Positions 7,451-17,100 of a stretch of 64,000 nt of DNA are shown piece by piece (position 1 is the first letter of the stretch; every line of letters begins with the position of its first letter). The DNA is from Pedobacter arcticus A12. GTDB lineage: Bacteria; Bacteroidota; Bacteroidia; Sphingobacteriales; Sphingobacteriaceae. The stretch is taken from positions 1,114,785 to 1,178,784 of the forward strand of contig NZ_JH947125.1 of assembly GCF_000302595.1 (NCBI RefSeq), written 5' to 3'. The notes beneath the pieces are model-generated. The model saw nothing but the letters and a program-made list of their open reading frames with translations, searched no databases and was not told the DNA's origin. The position numbers and the translations under genes were made by a program.

Positions 7451-8077
7451 TTAAAAATGCAAAGCTAAACCAGCTTGCCACACCTGATTTTTAAATGCAG
7501 GAGTTTCATTTGTTCCATCTTCATTGTTTTTTTGGAAGTCTAAAGCATATCTGGCATTTAAACTTAAGTTTTTACTGATATCAAATCCAGCACCTAAAAC
7601 ACCGCCAACAATACTCTTCTTAAATTTATCAGCATCGTCTTCATAAGTAGTTTGTTGTGCATTGGTAAAAGTACCTTCGTACTTTGTATTGGTTTTAGTT
7701 AGAAATGAAACTTGCGGACCAATTACAATATTAAATCCAGCTACGGGACTAATTTTCGCTAAAATCGGCACTTCAATCCAGTTGGTAGTTTGGGTAAGTG
7801 TACCATCTCCCAAAATCCCAGTTCGTTCAGATTTGTAACCTTTTTGAGAAAACATTAGCTCTGGCTGAAAAGATAAACGATCCACAATTGGAATACTTAC
7901 ATATAAACCTGCGTTAAAGCCGGTGTTATAATCTGTTTTAAAATCCGAGTCGTCGGTCTTTATAATATTACTAAAGTTAACTCCACCTTTAATTCCAAAA
8001 TTTAAACCTTTTGAGTCTTGTGCGCTAACTTTTCCTGCAACTAGCAAGGCAAAAGCTACTATAAATAATTTTTTCAT
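7451..8077 (-). CDS. Outer-membrane beta-barrel protein (porin/PorT-like family)
   Basis: Secreted protein of 208 residues: a signal peptide (MKKLFIVAFALLVAGKVSAQ) and then alternating beta strands typical of the small Bacteroidota outer-membrane barrels (FGIKGGVNFSNI, YNTGFNAGLYVSIPI, LSFQPELMFSQKGYKS, ending in WQAGLALHF with the terminal aromatic residue of barrel proteins). It resembles the protein encoded at 49824-50459 in length and in the motifs FGIKxG, PELxFSQKG and GPQVSFL, so the two are paralogues. Barrels of this type have no known enzymatic role; transport or a structural role is possible. It is monocistronic with a hairpin terminator at its 3' end. Confidence 0.85.
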   Translation of the reverse strand: MKKLFIVAFALLVAGKVSAQDSKGLNFGIKGGVNFSNIIKTDDSDFKTDYNTGFNAGLYVSIPIVDRLSFQPELMFSQKGYKSERTGILGDGTLTQTTNWIEVPILAKISPVAGFNIVIGPQVSFLTKTNTKYEGTFTNAQQTTYEDDADKFKKSIVGGVLGAGFDISKNLSLNARYALDFQKNNEDGTNETPAFKNQVWQAGLALHF

Positions 8078-8384
8078 ATTCTTTTTAGTTTTAATTAAGT
8101 TGCATTAGGAAATAAGTATGCCAAACTAACTTTTGAAAATATTAAAAATCAGTAACAATGTGGCTTACAGGTATTTAGTTTGACTTTCAAAAAAGTAGGA
8201 GTTGCTAGTACAGCTTATATCCCAAATCGTAAAATTGTATATTTTGACCTACGCTCGCTATTTCCGCTAGTCAGATTTTTGCGTGTTTCGCTCAAATTGT
8301 GTGTTGTATCATAATCTAATAAAAGTTATACTTGCTCATATTAAACTCGTTTAACCAAAAAAATTACGAAATACTATCCATTTA
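8078..8384. other. Intergenic region, 307 bp, divergent start regions
   Basis: Lies between the diverging starts of the beta-barrel gene and the GH3 gene. I see no open frame of note, no tRNA and no strong hairpin. A stretch at about 8245-8300 (CGCTCGCTATTTCCGCTAG, GTGTTTCGCTC) is less AT-rich than its surroundings and could be the remnant of a repeat, but I cannot assign it. Confidence 0.5.
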
Positions 8385-10100
8385 ATGAAAAAGCCAATAT
8401 TCACATTGTTAGGCGGTTTACTAGTTAGCCTTACGGCAATTGCGCAAAGCCCTGTTCCTTTTGTAAAAACCTTAAACAATCCAAACCGTTGGGTAGATTC
8501 GGTATTTAAAAAAATGAGCCGTCAGGAAAAAATAGGACAGCTTTTTATGATAAGGGCACATACTGATTTGGGTCAAAAATACGCCGACTCTGTAGGTCTT
8601 GTAATTAAAAAGGAACACTTAGGAGGCGTGGTTTTCTTTAAAGGCGGGCCAGTTAGGCAAGCAAATTTGAGCAATCACTATCAAAGTTTAGCTAAAATAC
8701 CATTAATGGTTGCCATGGATGGTGAGTGGGGTTTGGGAATGCGTTTAGATAGCACCACCTCGTTCCCTTATCAAATGACTTTGGGCGCTATACAAAACGA
8801 AACCTTAATTTATAAAATGGGGCAACAGGTTGCAAAAGATTTCAAGCGTTTAGGCATGCAGATCAATTTTGCACCCGTAATGGATATCAACAACAACCCA
8901 CGTAACCCTGTTATCGGCTTCCGCTCTTTTGGGGACAACAAATATAACGTAGCAAAAAAATCAATTGCCTATATGAATGGGATGCAGGACGGTGGTTTGC
9001 TGACTACTGCAAAGCACTTTCCTGGGCATGGTGATACCGACGTTGATTCGCATTATGATTTACCGCAACTTCCTTTTTCAACGGGGAGGTTAGATTCTTT
9101 AGAGATGTACCCTTTTAAACAAGCTATTGCCGAAAATTTAAGCGGTGTAATGGTGGCGCACATGAATATTCCAGCTTTAGACAATACACCTAACTTACCG
9201 TCTACCCTTTCAAAACCAATAGTAACGGGTATTTTAAAAGAGAAATTAGGTTTTAAAGGTTTGATTTTTTCTGATGCTATGGGTATGAAAGGCGTGGTGA
9301 AATTTTTCCCTAACGGCGAAGCAGACGTTAGAGGGTTGATTGCTGGCAATGATGTGTTGGAATTATCAGAAAACTCTGGCAGGGCAATTAAGTTAATCCG
9401 TAAATCTATCAGACAAAAAAGATTAAGCTGGGCTGATATTGATGCGAAAGTGAAAAAAATATTAGCAGGTAAATATTGGATGGGTTTGGCACAACTTAAA
9501 CCTGTGGAAACCGCAGGTTTAATTGCCGATTTAAATTCGCCAGCCGCACAACAGTTAAACCAAGAACTAACAGATGCTTCAATCACTCTGTTAAAAGGTG
9601 AGCAATTGATTCCCTTACGGAACGATTTTGTACGAAAAACGGCAATCATCACGGTAGGTGTTAAACAGCCCAGCGCTTTTGCTAATGCAATAAAAAAGGA
9701 AATGCCCAACGCAACAATTTTCATCATTCCAAAAGATGTTTCTGTTAAAGAAATGGAAGCTGTAAAAGCGGAGCTAAAGAAGTTTGATTTAAACCTATTA
9801 GCCATTTACGATACCCGTTCCAGGCCAGCTGCCACACTAGATTACAGTGCCGATTTAAACCTTTTTATCGCAACTTTAACCAATAAGAACACCATTACAA
9901 CTGTATTTGCAAACCCATATACGGTTGCAGGGTTGCCTGGAATTGAAGCAAGTAAGGGTTTAATTATCACTTACCAAAACAGTGAAGGAACAGAAGCATC
10001 GGCGGCTAAACTTTTATTAGGTAAAATAAAAGCCAAAGGAAAATTGCCGGTTACCATCAATGGTTTTTTTAAATATGGCGATGGGATTGTGGTAGATTAA
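8385..10100 (+). CDS. Glycoside hydrolase family 3, beta-N-acetylglucosaminidase-like
   Basis: Secreted 571-residue enzyme; the signal peptide is at residues 1-20 (ending TAIAQ). The GH3 domain carries the NagZ-type signature KHFPGHGDTDVDSH at about 208-221, whose histidine and aspartate form the acid/base pair in NagZ enzymes. The likely nucleophile aspartate is in FSDAMGM at about residue 296. A C-terminal alpha/beta domain follows, ending near residue 571. Enzymes with this signature remove N-acetylglucosamine from peptidoglycan fragments or other glycans. Many Bacteroidota homologues are roughly 1000 residues long because a beta-lactamase-like domain is fused behind GH3. That domain is absent here, and no frameshifted remnant follows, since the next gene is a DUF4886 protein. 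Specificity is inferred from the motif only. Confidence 0.88.
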   Translation: MKKPIFTLLGGLLVSLTAIAQSPVPFVKTLNNPNRWVDSVFKKMSRQEKIGQLFMIRAHTDLGQKYADSVGLVIKKEHLGGVVFFKGGPVRQANLSNHYQSLAKIPLMVAMDGEWGLGMRLDSTTSFPYQMTLGAIQNETLIYKMGQQVAKDFKRLGMQINFAPVMDINNNPRNPVIGFRSFGDNKYNVAKKSIAYMNGMQDGGLLTTAKHFPGHGDTDVDSHYDLPQLPFSTGRLDSLEMYPFKQAIAENLSGVMVAHMNIPALDNTPNLPSTLSKPIVTGILKEKLGFKGLIFSDAMGMKGVVKFFPNGEADVRGLIAGNDVLELSENSGRAIKLIRKSIRQKRLSWADIDAKVKKILAGKYWMGLAQLKPVETAGLIADLNSPAAQQLNQELTDASITLLKGEQLIPLRNDFVRKTAIITVGVKQPSAFANAIKKEMPNATIFIIPKDVSVKEMEAVKAELKKFDLNLLAIYDTRSRPAATLDYSADLNLFIATLTNKNTITTVFANPYTVAGLPGIEASKGLIITYQNSEGTEASAAKLLLGKIKAKGKLPVTINGFFKYGDGIVVD

Positions 10101-10181
10101 GATAAAACGGCCAAAGAAATTACGAGGAGGGAGCTTGTAATCTTGTTTGGTCAAAAAATCAATTTTAAAATAAACTTAAAT

Positions 10182-11102
10182 ATGAAATTTTTTTCAAAAA
10201 GAATTGGATTAGAAATTGGGCTAGTTTTTTGCACCTTATTTCTTTTAAACATCACATCCGTTAGCGCAACCAAGCTTATTCCCTCATCCGCAAAACAGAT
10301 AAAAACAGACAGTACGGTAAGGATATTAGCCATTGGAAACAGCTTTTCTCAGGATGCCCTAGAGAATTATTTATACGGTTTGGCAAAAGCTGGTGGCCAT
10401 AAAATCATTATTGGGAATCTCTATATCGGCGGTGCGGAATTAGCGCTCCATTGGACTAATGCGAGCGAAGATAAAAATGCCTACAGCTACAGAAGAATCG
10501 GGCTTAACGGAGAGAAGGTTACGCGTCCGGAAACCTCAATAGCTTTCGCTTTGGCAGCTGAAAACTGGGATTACGTCAGCTTTCAGCAAGCAAGCCCACT
10601 TTCTGGACTTTACGATACCTATACCGTTCCATTGCCAGCTTTGATCAATTATGTGAAAGAAAGGGTGAAAAATCCTAAAACAAAATACGTTCTTCACCAA
10701 ACTTGGGCCTATGCACAAACTACAAAACATAAAGGCTTTGCCAATTACGAAAGTAACCAAAACAAGATGTACAAAGCCATATCAAAAGCTACAGAAAAAG
10801 TTAGTAAAGAAAACAAAATGGATCTGTTGGTTCCAAGTGGCACCGCAGTTCAAAACGCCAGAACATCTTTTGTTGGCGACAGTTTAAATGTTGCAGACGG
10901 GTATCACCTTGCACTTATGGGGAGGTACGCTGCCTCTTGCACCTGGTACGAGAAACTTTTTAAAGAAAGCGTTATTGGTAACACTTTCTCTCCAAAGGGA
11001 TTGTCGGCGTATAAAACCGAAATGTTGCAAAATGCAGCTCATTCGGCAGTATTAAAGCCTTTCAAAGTAACGGTACTAAAAAAATTCAAGCAAGCTCCTT
11101 AA
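10182..11102 (+). CDS. DUF4886 (SGNH-hydrolase-like) secreted protein
   Basis: About 306 residues from ATG 10182, giving a good signal peptide (FCTLFLLNITSVSA). Upstream TTG 10143 would add 13 residues and spoil the signal. The mature part begins with ILAIGNSFSQDALE, the block-I-like GNSFS of DUF4886 proteins, which look like SGNH esterases. Other conserved pieces are NLYIGGAELALHW, WDYVSFQQASPLSG, HQTWAYA and DGYHLALMGRYAASCTWYE; the last supplies an Asp and a His three residues apart that could complete a catalytic site. It lies 81 bp after the GH3 gene on the same strand, so the two may act on the same extracellular glycan. Esterase or deacetylase activity is an inference; DUF4886 has no established function known to me. 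Confidence 0.8.
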   Translation: MKFFSKRIGLEIGLVFCTLFLLNITSVSATKLIPSSAKQIKTDSTVRILAIGNSFSQDALENYLYGLAKAGGHKIIIGNLYIGGAELALHWTNASEDKNAYSYRRIGLNGEKVTRPETSIAFALAAENWDYVSFQQASPLSGLYDTYTVPLPALINYVKERVKNPKTKYVLHQTWAYAQTTKHKGFANYESNQNKMYKAISKATEKVSKENKMDLLVPSGTAVQNARTSFVGDSLNVADGYHLALMGRYAASCTWYEKLFKESVIGNTFSPKGLSAYKTEMLQNAAHSAVLKPFKVTVLKKFKQAP

Positions 11103-11253
11103 CCAAGAAGGCTTGACTGGTTTGCAGAGCCGATATTCTCATTTTTTAAGCCTTTCACTTTAAAATAGCTATGGTAATATTAGCTGTTTTTTCTTTCATG
11201 CAATTTTAAAGAATTGTATTTTTACCATTATACCTTTCTAAATTAAACCTAAG

Positions 11254-13530
11254 ATGAGTAAAACGCGAAGAAAGCAAGATGCCTTAGACTATCATGCTCA
11301 TGGTCGTCCCGGTAAAATCGAAGTAATCCCTACAAAGCCAACAGCTTCACAAGGCGATTTAACGCTAGCCTACTCGCCAGGCGTGGCCGAGCCTTGCTTA
11401 AAAATAGCCGAAAACGTTGATGATGTTTATAAATACACAGCTAAAGGCAATCTGGTAGCCGTAATTAGCAACGGGACTGCGGTTTTGGGCTTAGGGAACA
11501 TTGGCCCGGAAGCTAGTAAACCGGTAATGGAGGGCAAAGGGTTGCTCTTTAAGATTTTTGCAGATATTGATGTTTTTGATTTAGAGTTAGATGTTACCAG
11601 CGTTGACGACTTTGTAAATACGGTAAAGGCCTTAGAGCCCACGTTTGGTGGCGTAAACTTAGAAGATATTAAAGCACCAGAATGCTTTGAAATTGAGCGT
11701 AGGCTAAAGGCAGAAATGAAAATCCCCGTGATGCATGATGATCAGCATGGCACTGCCATTATTTCTTCTGCGGCGTTAATCAACGCTTGTGAACTTCAGG
11801 ATAAAAAAATAGGAAATGTAAAAATTGTTATTAGCGGAGCGGGGGCGGCAGCAATTTCATGTACCCGTTTATATGTTGCTTTAGGTGCCAAAAAAGATAA
11901 CATTGTGATGTTGGACAGGACAGGAGTGATTAGGGCCGACCGAGAAAATTTAGAAGGAACCAAAGCGGAGTTTGCAACAAAAAGAGATTTGCATACTCTG
12001 GAAGATGCTGTTAACCATGCGGATGTGTTTATTGGACTGTCTTCCGCAGATGTTTTAACTGCTGCAGCTTTAAAAACCATGACAAAAAACCCGATTGTTT
12101 TCGCAATGGCGAACCCAAATCCAGAAATTGCTTATGACCTTGCGATAAAAACCCGCGAAGATATCATCATGGCAACAGGACGGTCTGATTATCCAAACCA
12201 AGTAAATAATGTTTTAGGTTTTCCTTATATTTTTAGAGGCGCTTTGGATGTTAGGGCAACCGCAATAAATGAGGAAATGAAACTGGCTGCAGTAAAAGCC
12301 ATCGCCGATTTAGCCAAAGAAAATGTACCCGAAGCAATTAATGTAGCTTATAACGCCAAAAACTTAAAGTACGGCAAAGAATACATCATCCCGAAACCAA
12401 TGGATATCCGTTTAATTACTACGGTATCACCAGCGGTTGCGAAAGCAGCAATGGATTCGGGAGTGGCAAGGCACCCAATTACCAATTGGGAAAAATACAA
12501 AGACGAGCTTAAAAAACGTTTAGGTATGGACGATGCTTTGATGCGTGGCATTGCCGCTAAAGCTGTTTCGGCACCAAAAAGAGTTGTTTTTGCTGAAGCT
12601 GATAACTATAAAATATTAAAGGCAGCACAAATTGTTAAAGACGATTGTATTGCGATACCACTATTGTTGGGTAACAAAAAAGCAATCAATAAGATTATTG
12701 CTGAAAACGAGCTGGATTTAGAAGGTGTTGTTATTTTAGATCCGCTAGAAGAGGAGTTGATGCTAGAAAACTACGCACAAAACCTTTATAAAAAACGCCA
12801 GCGCAGAGGAATCAGCTTGTACGAAGCTCGGAAAGCCATGCGAGATCGTAATTATTTTGGAGCATCAATGGTTGAATTTGGCGATGCTGATGCGTTGATA
12901 TCTGGCTTGACCAAAAACTACGCAAGCACCGTAAAACCAGCTTTGCAAATTATTGGAACGGAAGAAGGTGTAAATAGGGTTGCCGGAATGTACTTAATGC
13001 TCACCAAAAAAGGGCCTATCTTTTTTGCCGATACCACCATTAACGTAAACCCAAGCACAGATGAACTGGTAGATATCACCATTTTAGTCAATGAATCCGT
13101 AAAGCGTTTCAATATTAAACCACGTATTGCACTTTTATCGTACTCAAATTTTGGATCTAACGAAGGGAAAATACCTTTCAAAATCCGCGAAGCGGTAAGG
13201 GTTTTACACGAAAAACATCCTAAAATTAAGGTGGATGGAGAGATGCAGGCGAATTTTGCCTTGAACCATTGTTTACTGAATGATAACTTCCCCTTTTCTA
13301 AATTAAAATCTGCACCTGCTAATACCTTAGTTTTTCCTACCTTAGAGGCCGGAAATATTGCCTATAAATTATTGCAGGAATTAGGTGGTGCAGAAGCAGT
13401 TGGCCCTATTCTTTTAGGGATGAATAAATCAGTGCATGTGTTGCAACTGGGTAGTTCTGTAAGAGAAATTGTGAACATGGTTACCATTGCTGTAGTTGAT
13501 GCGCAGGCGAAAGAGAGTAATAAGGTTTAA
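11254..13530 (+). CDS. maeB: NADP-dependent malic enzyme with C-terminal phosphotransacetylase-like domain
   Basis: Decarboxylates malate to pyruvate, producing NADPH, at the junction of the TCA cycle and gluconeogenesis. The 758 residues match the large MaeB type. A malic N-terminal domain is at about 20-150 (YSPGVAEPCL, MHDDQHGTAI). The NAD(P)-binding domain has the Rossmann turn ISGAGAAAIS near residue 193. A C-terminal domain of about 320 residues related to phosphotransacetylase follows (KRVVFAEADNYKILKAA, then GPILLGMNKSVHVLQLGSSVREI). In known members the last domain is regulatory and binds acetyl-CoA. Full length, with no breaks. A -7-like TATTTTTA lies about 37 bases before the ATG. 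It probably forms its own unit, with ruvA following after 34 bp. Confidence 0.95.
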   Translation: MSKTRRKQDALDYHAHGRPGKIEVIPTKPTASQGDLTLAYSPGVAEPCLKIAENVDDVYKYTAKGNLVAVISNGTAVLGLGNIGPEASKPVMEGKGLLFKIFADIDVFDLELDVTSVDDFVNTVKALEPTFGGVNLEDIKAPECFEIERRLKAEMKIPVMHDDQHGTAIISSAALINACELQDKKIGNVKIVISGAGAAAISCTRLYVALGAKKDNIVMLDRTGVIRADRENLEGTKAEFATKRDLHTLEDAVNHADVFIGLSSADVLTAAALKTMTKNPIVFAMANPNPEIAYDLAIKTREDIIMATGRSDYPNQVNNVLGFPYIFRGALDVRATAINEEMKLAAVKAIADLAKENVPEAINVAYNAKNLKYGKEYIIPKPMDIRLITTVSPAVAKAAMDSGVARHPITNWEKYKDELKKRLGMDDALMRGIAAKAVSAPKRVVFAEADNYKILKAAQIVKDDCIAIPLLLGNKKAINKIIAENELDLEGVVILDPLEEELMLENYAQNLYKKRQRRGISLYEARKAMRDRNYFGASMVEFGDADALISGLTKNYASTVKPALQIIGTEEGVNRVAGMYLMLTKKGPIFFADTTINVNPSTDELVDITILVNESVKRFNIKPRIALLSYSNFGSNEGKIPFKIREAVRVLHEKHPKIKVDGEMQANFALNHCLLNDNFPFSKLKSAPANTLVFPTLEAGNIAYKLLQELGGAEAVGPILLGMNKSVHVLQLGSSVREIVNMVTIAVVDAQAKESNKV

Positions 13531-13564
13531 CACAGCCTTTAAACACCAGTAAAAAAGAAATAAA

Positions 13565-14149
13565 ATGTACGAATATATAGATGGTAAACTGGCGTTTAAA
13601 TGCCCGGCTTACGTAGTGATAGAGACTGGTGGAATTGGTTACCACATACACATTTCATTAAACACCTACAGCGCATTAAAAGACCAAGAACGTTGTAAAC
13701 TATACACTTGGTTGTCTGTGAAAGAAGATTCGCACACGCTTTATGGTTTTGCTGATGAAGGCGAACGACGTTTGTTTTTACATTTGATTTCTGTAAACGG
13801 CATAGGTCCTAATACAGGACGTATGATGCTTTCATCGATTACACCTGCCGAAATTGAACAAGCAATTGTACAAGGCGATGTAAACCAGATTAAGCGAATT
13901 AAAGGCATTGGACCAAAATCTGCGCAACGTTTGATTATTGAACTGCAGGATAAACTTAAAAAAGATGGTCCGGGTACTTTAATTTCGATGCCACTAAATA
14001 ATACTTCTAAAGATGAAGCGTTAAGTGCATTGGTGATGTTGGGTTTTGTTAAAAACACAGCCGAAAAAGCAGTAGATGCCGCAGTAAAATCGTCGCCAGA
14101 ACCATTAAGTGTCGAAACCATCATCAAACTCGCACTAAAAACCTTATAA
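13565..14149 (+). CDS. ruvA: Holliday junction branch migration protein RuvA
   Basis: DNA-binding subunit of the RuvAB branch-migration motor; 194 residues, normal length. An N-terminal OB fold (MYEYIDGKLAFKCPAYVVIE) is followed by two helix-hairpin-helix motifs, VNGIGPNTGRMML at about residue 78 and IKGIGPKSAQRLI at about 113. The C-terminal three-helix domain III ends in VETIIKLALKTL and would contact RuvB. It sits 34 bp after maeB and 24 bp before sprA. The ruvA-sprA order is known from other Bacteroidota, so the pair is probably one transcript even though the functions are unrelated. Confidence 0.96.
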   Translation: MYEYIDGKLAFKCPAYVVIETGGIGYHIHISLNTYSALKDQERCKLYTWLSVKEDSHTLYGFADEGERRLFLHLISVNGIGPNTGRMMLSSITPAEIEQAIVQGDVNQIKRIKGIGPKSAQRLIIELQDKLKKDGPGTLISMPLNNTSKDEALSALVMLGFVKNTAEKAVDAAVKSSPEPLSVETIIKLALKTL

Positions 14150-14173
14150 TAACCAACGTAAAATCGCAATCGC

Positions 14174-17100
14174 TTGAAAATTAATTTTACTAGGCTGTTC
14201 TTCTTGATTAGTGTTATTGGCTTATGCGCAAGTAATTATGCGCTGGCACAAAATGCTGGAACAGATTCTTTAAGGCTTAAATACCCTGTTAAAGACACTT
14301 ACGTTACTCCATTTTTTGGTAAAAGCGGTATGTTTCTAGAGCACCCGCAAGCGGTAAAAAAAACAGTTTCTTATGACCCAGCAACAAAAAAGTACGTGGT
14401 TAAAGAAATGCTTGGGAACAAGTTGATAAAAGCACCACAATATTTAACGTTTAAAGAATACCAAGAACTCGAAGAGAAAAACATCATCAATGCTTATTGG
14501 AAAACCTTGGTGAGCACTGGTAAAAACCCAGTAGAAAAGGAAGGTTTTATCCCGGAGGTGAAAGTGCAAAGTAAAGCCTTTGAGCGAATTTTTGGAGGCA
14601 ATACTATTAACATCCAGCCCAGAGGTTCGGCAGATTTAACGTTTTCTGGTAGAATAAACCGCAACGAGAATCCACTATTTAACGAACGCCAGCGCAAGCA
14701 GGCAAATTTCGATTTCGACCAGCGAATTCAGATGAACTTGGTGGGTAATATTGGAAACAAATTAAAAATCAGTACCAACTACAACACCGAAGCACAGTTT
14801 GATTTTGAAAACCAGGTTAAGTTAGAATATACTGGAGATAAGGATGAAATCATCAAAAAAATTGAAGCGGGTATTGTAAACTTTCCGTTAAATACCACCT
14901 TAATTAGCGGTAGCCAAGCTTTGTTTGGTATAAAAACCCAGTTGCAATTTGGGCGTTTAGGCGTTACTACCATGTTTTCGCAACAGAAATCGCAATCCAA
15001 AGAAATTAACATCACCAACGGTGCGCAACAGAATGAGTTTAGCTTAAGCACCGATAATTACGAGGCGAACAAGCATTACTTTTTAGCGCAGTACTTTCGG
15101 AACAATTACAACAGGGCTTTAGCCAACTTACCAATTATTTCTTCAAACATCAACGTCACCAATATTGAAGTTTGGGTAACCAACAAAAGTAACAGCACCA
15201 CCGATTCTAGAGACGTTTTGGCCTTTATGGATTTGGGAGAAAATAACCCATACAATACTACGCTTTTTCAAGGAGGCGCAAGTTATTCTGGTTTGCCTGC
15301 CGCCTTTAACGGACCGGGTTTTACGCAACAGTCTAACAATTTATTGCAACAAATCCCAGCATCGGCCCGCCAAACAAATGCAAATGACATTGATAACTAT
15401 TTCCAAAGTTCTGGCGCTTTAGACAACTATAACAAACTTACATACGCTCGTAAATTAACCGATAGAGAGTACACCATTAACCGCCAACTGGGTTATATAT
15501 CTTTAAATAACGCCCTCAATTCCGATGAGATTTTATCTGTTGCTTATCGCTACAGCGTTAACGGTGTAGAATATCAGGTCGGCGAGTTTTCTACAGATAT
15601 ACAGGTTACGCCAGAAAATCCACAGGTTTTATATACCAAATTATTAAAGAACGAAACCACTAAAACCAATTTGCCTATTTGGGATTTGATGATGAAAAAC
15701 ATCTACTCCATTGGTGCGTATCAGATTAGTCCTTCAGATTTTAAATTGAACATTTTTAGGTTGGATGATAAAGCGGGTATCGAAAAACCTTTAATTACCG
15801 AAGGCCAAAATTTGAATGGAAAGTTATGGCTACAAGTCGCCAATTTAGACCGTTTAAACCAGCAAGGTGCAAAACAACCTGATGGTTACTTTGACTTTTT
15901 AGAGGGATTAACGATTGACTCCCAAAACGGGCGGGTAATTTTTCCAACGATAGAGCCTTTTGGGAAGGATTTGGCATCGCAGTTTGTGCCCGGCGCCGAG
16001 CAGGCTTTAATTGATAAATACGTTTACCAACCGTTATACGATTCTACAAAAACAGTAGCACAACAACTTTTTCCGGGACTAAATAGGTATCTTATTAAAG
16101 GAACTTACCAGTCGCAAGTGAGCTCCGAGTTTCAGTTAAATGCCATTAATGTACCCGAAGGTTCCGTTGTGGTTACCGCTGGTACGCTTAAATTAACAGA
16201 GGGAGCAGATTATACAGTAGATTACAATATTGGCCGGGTTAAAATTTTGAATGATGCCTTGCTAAATTCTGGGCAACCCATTAAAATTAAGTTAGAAAGC
16301 AACGAGCTTTTTGGTATTCAACAAAAATCTTTGTTCGGGACAAGGTTAGATTATCGGGTAAACGACGATTTCAATTTAGGAGCTACCTTTTTAAGTTTAA
16401 AAGAAACACCGCTCACCCAAAAAATTAATTTTGGCGAGGAATCAATCTCCAATAATATTTACGGTTTTGATTTAAATTACAGCACCAATTCTAGGTTTTT
16501 AACCCGGATGATTGATAAGCTTCCATTTTTATCAACCAAAGAAACCTCATCCATCACGTTCAACGGAGAATTTGCCAAGTTCAATCCGGGCCATCCAAAA
16601 GCGTTAGACTTTGCTGGCAACAGTGGCGGAACAAGTTACCTGGATGATTTTGAGGGTGCAAGATCTGTGATAGATTTAAAAAGCTCCTCGGTATGGCAAA
16701 TTTCTGGTACACCGCAGTTATTTCCCGAATCACAATATTCAAACGATTTATCTTACGGCTTTAACAGGGCAAAACTTGCTTTCTTTAACATCGATCCGAT
16801 TTTTTACAGCAAGAGTAGCAGGTTTACACCATCTAACATCAAAAACAACAAAACAGAACTCTCCAACCATTACGTAAGGGAAGTTTTAGAAACGGAGGTT
16901 TTCCCCTTTAAGCAAACCGCAACTGGTACTTTATTGAGTTTATCAACCCTAAACTTGGCGTATTACCCCATGTTGCGTGGTCCATATAATTTTACCACTA
17001 CCGGTTTAAATAACGATGGTACACTGCAAAACCCAAGAAGTCGCTGGGGCGGGATGTTCCGGAAAATTGAAACCAACGATTTCGAGGCTTTAAACATTGA

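Noticed and set aside
9053-9805. 250-codon antisense frame in the GH3 gene
   Set aside because: The GH3 frame has full catalytic motifs and a signal peptide; the antisense frame has none.
10122-10181. SD-like AGGAGGG before a TTG at 10143 as start of the DUF4886 gene
   Set aside because: Bacteroidota rarely rely on that motif and the ATG at 10182 gives a clean signal peptide.
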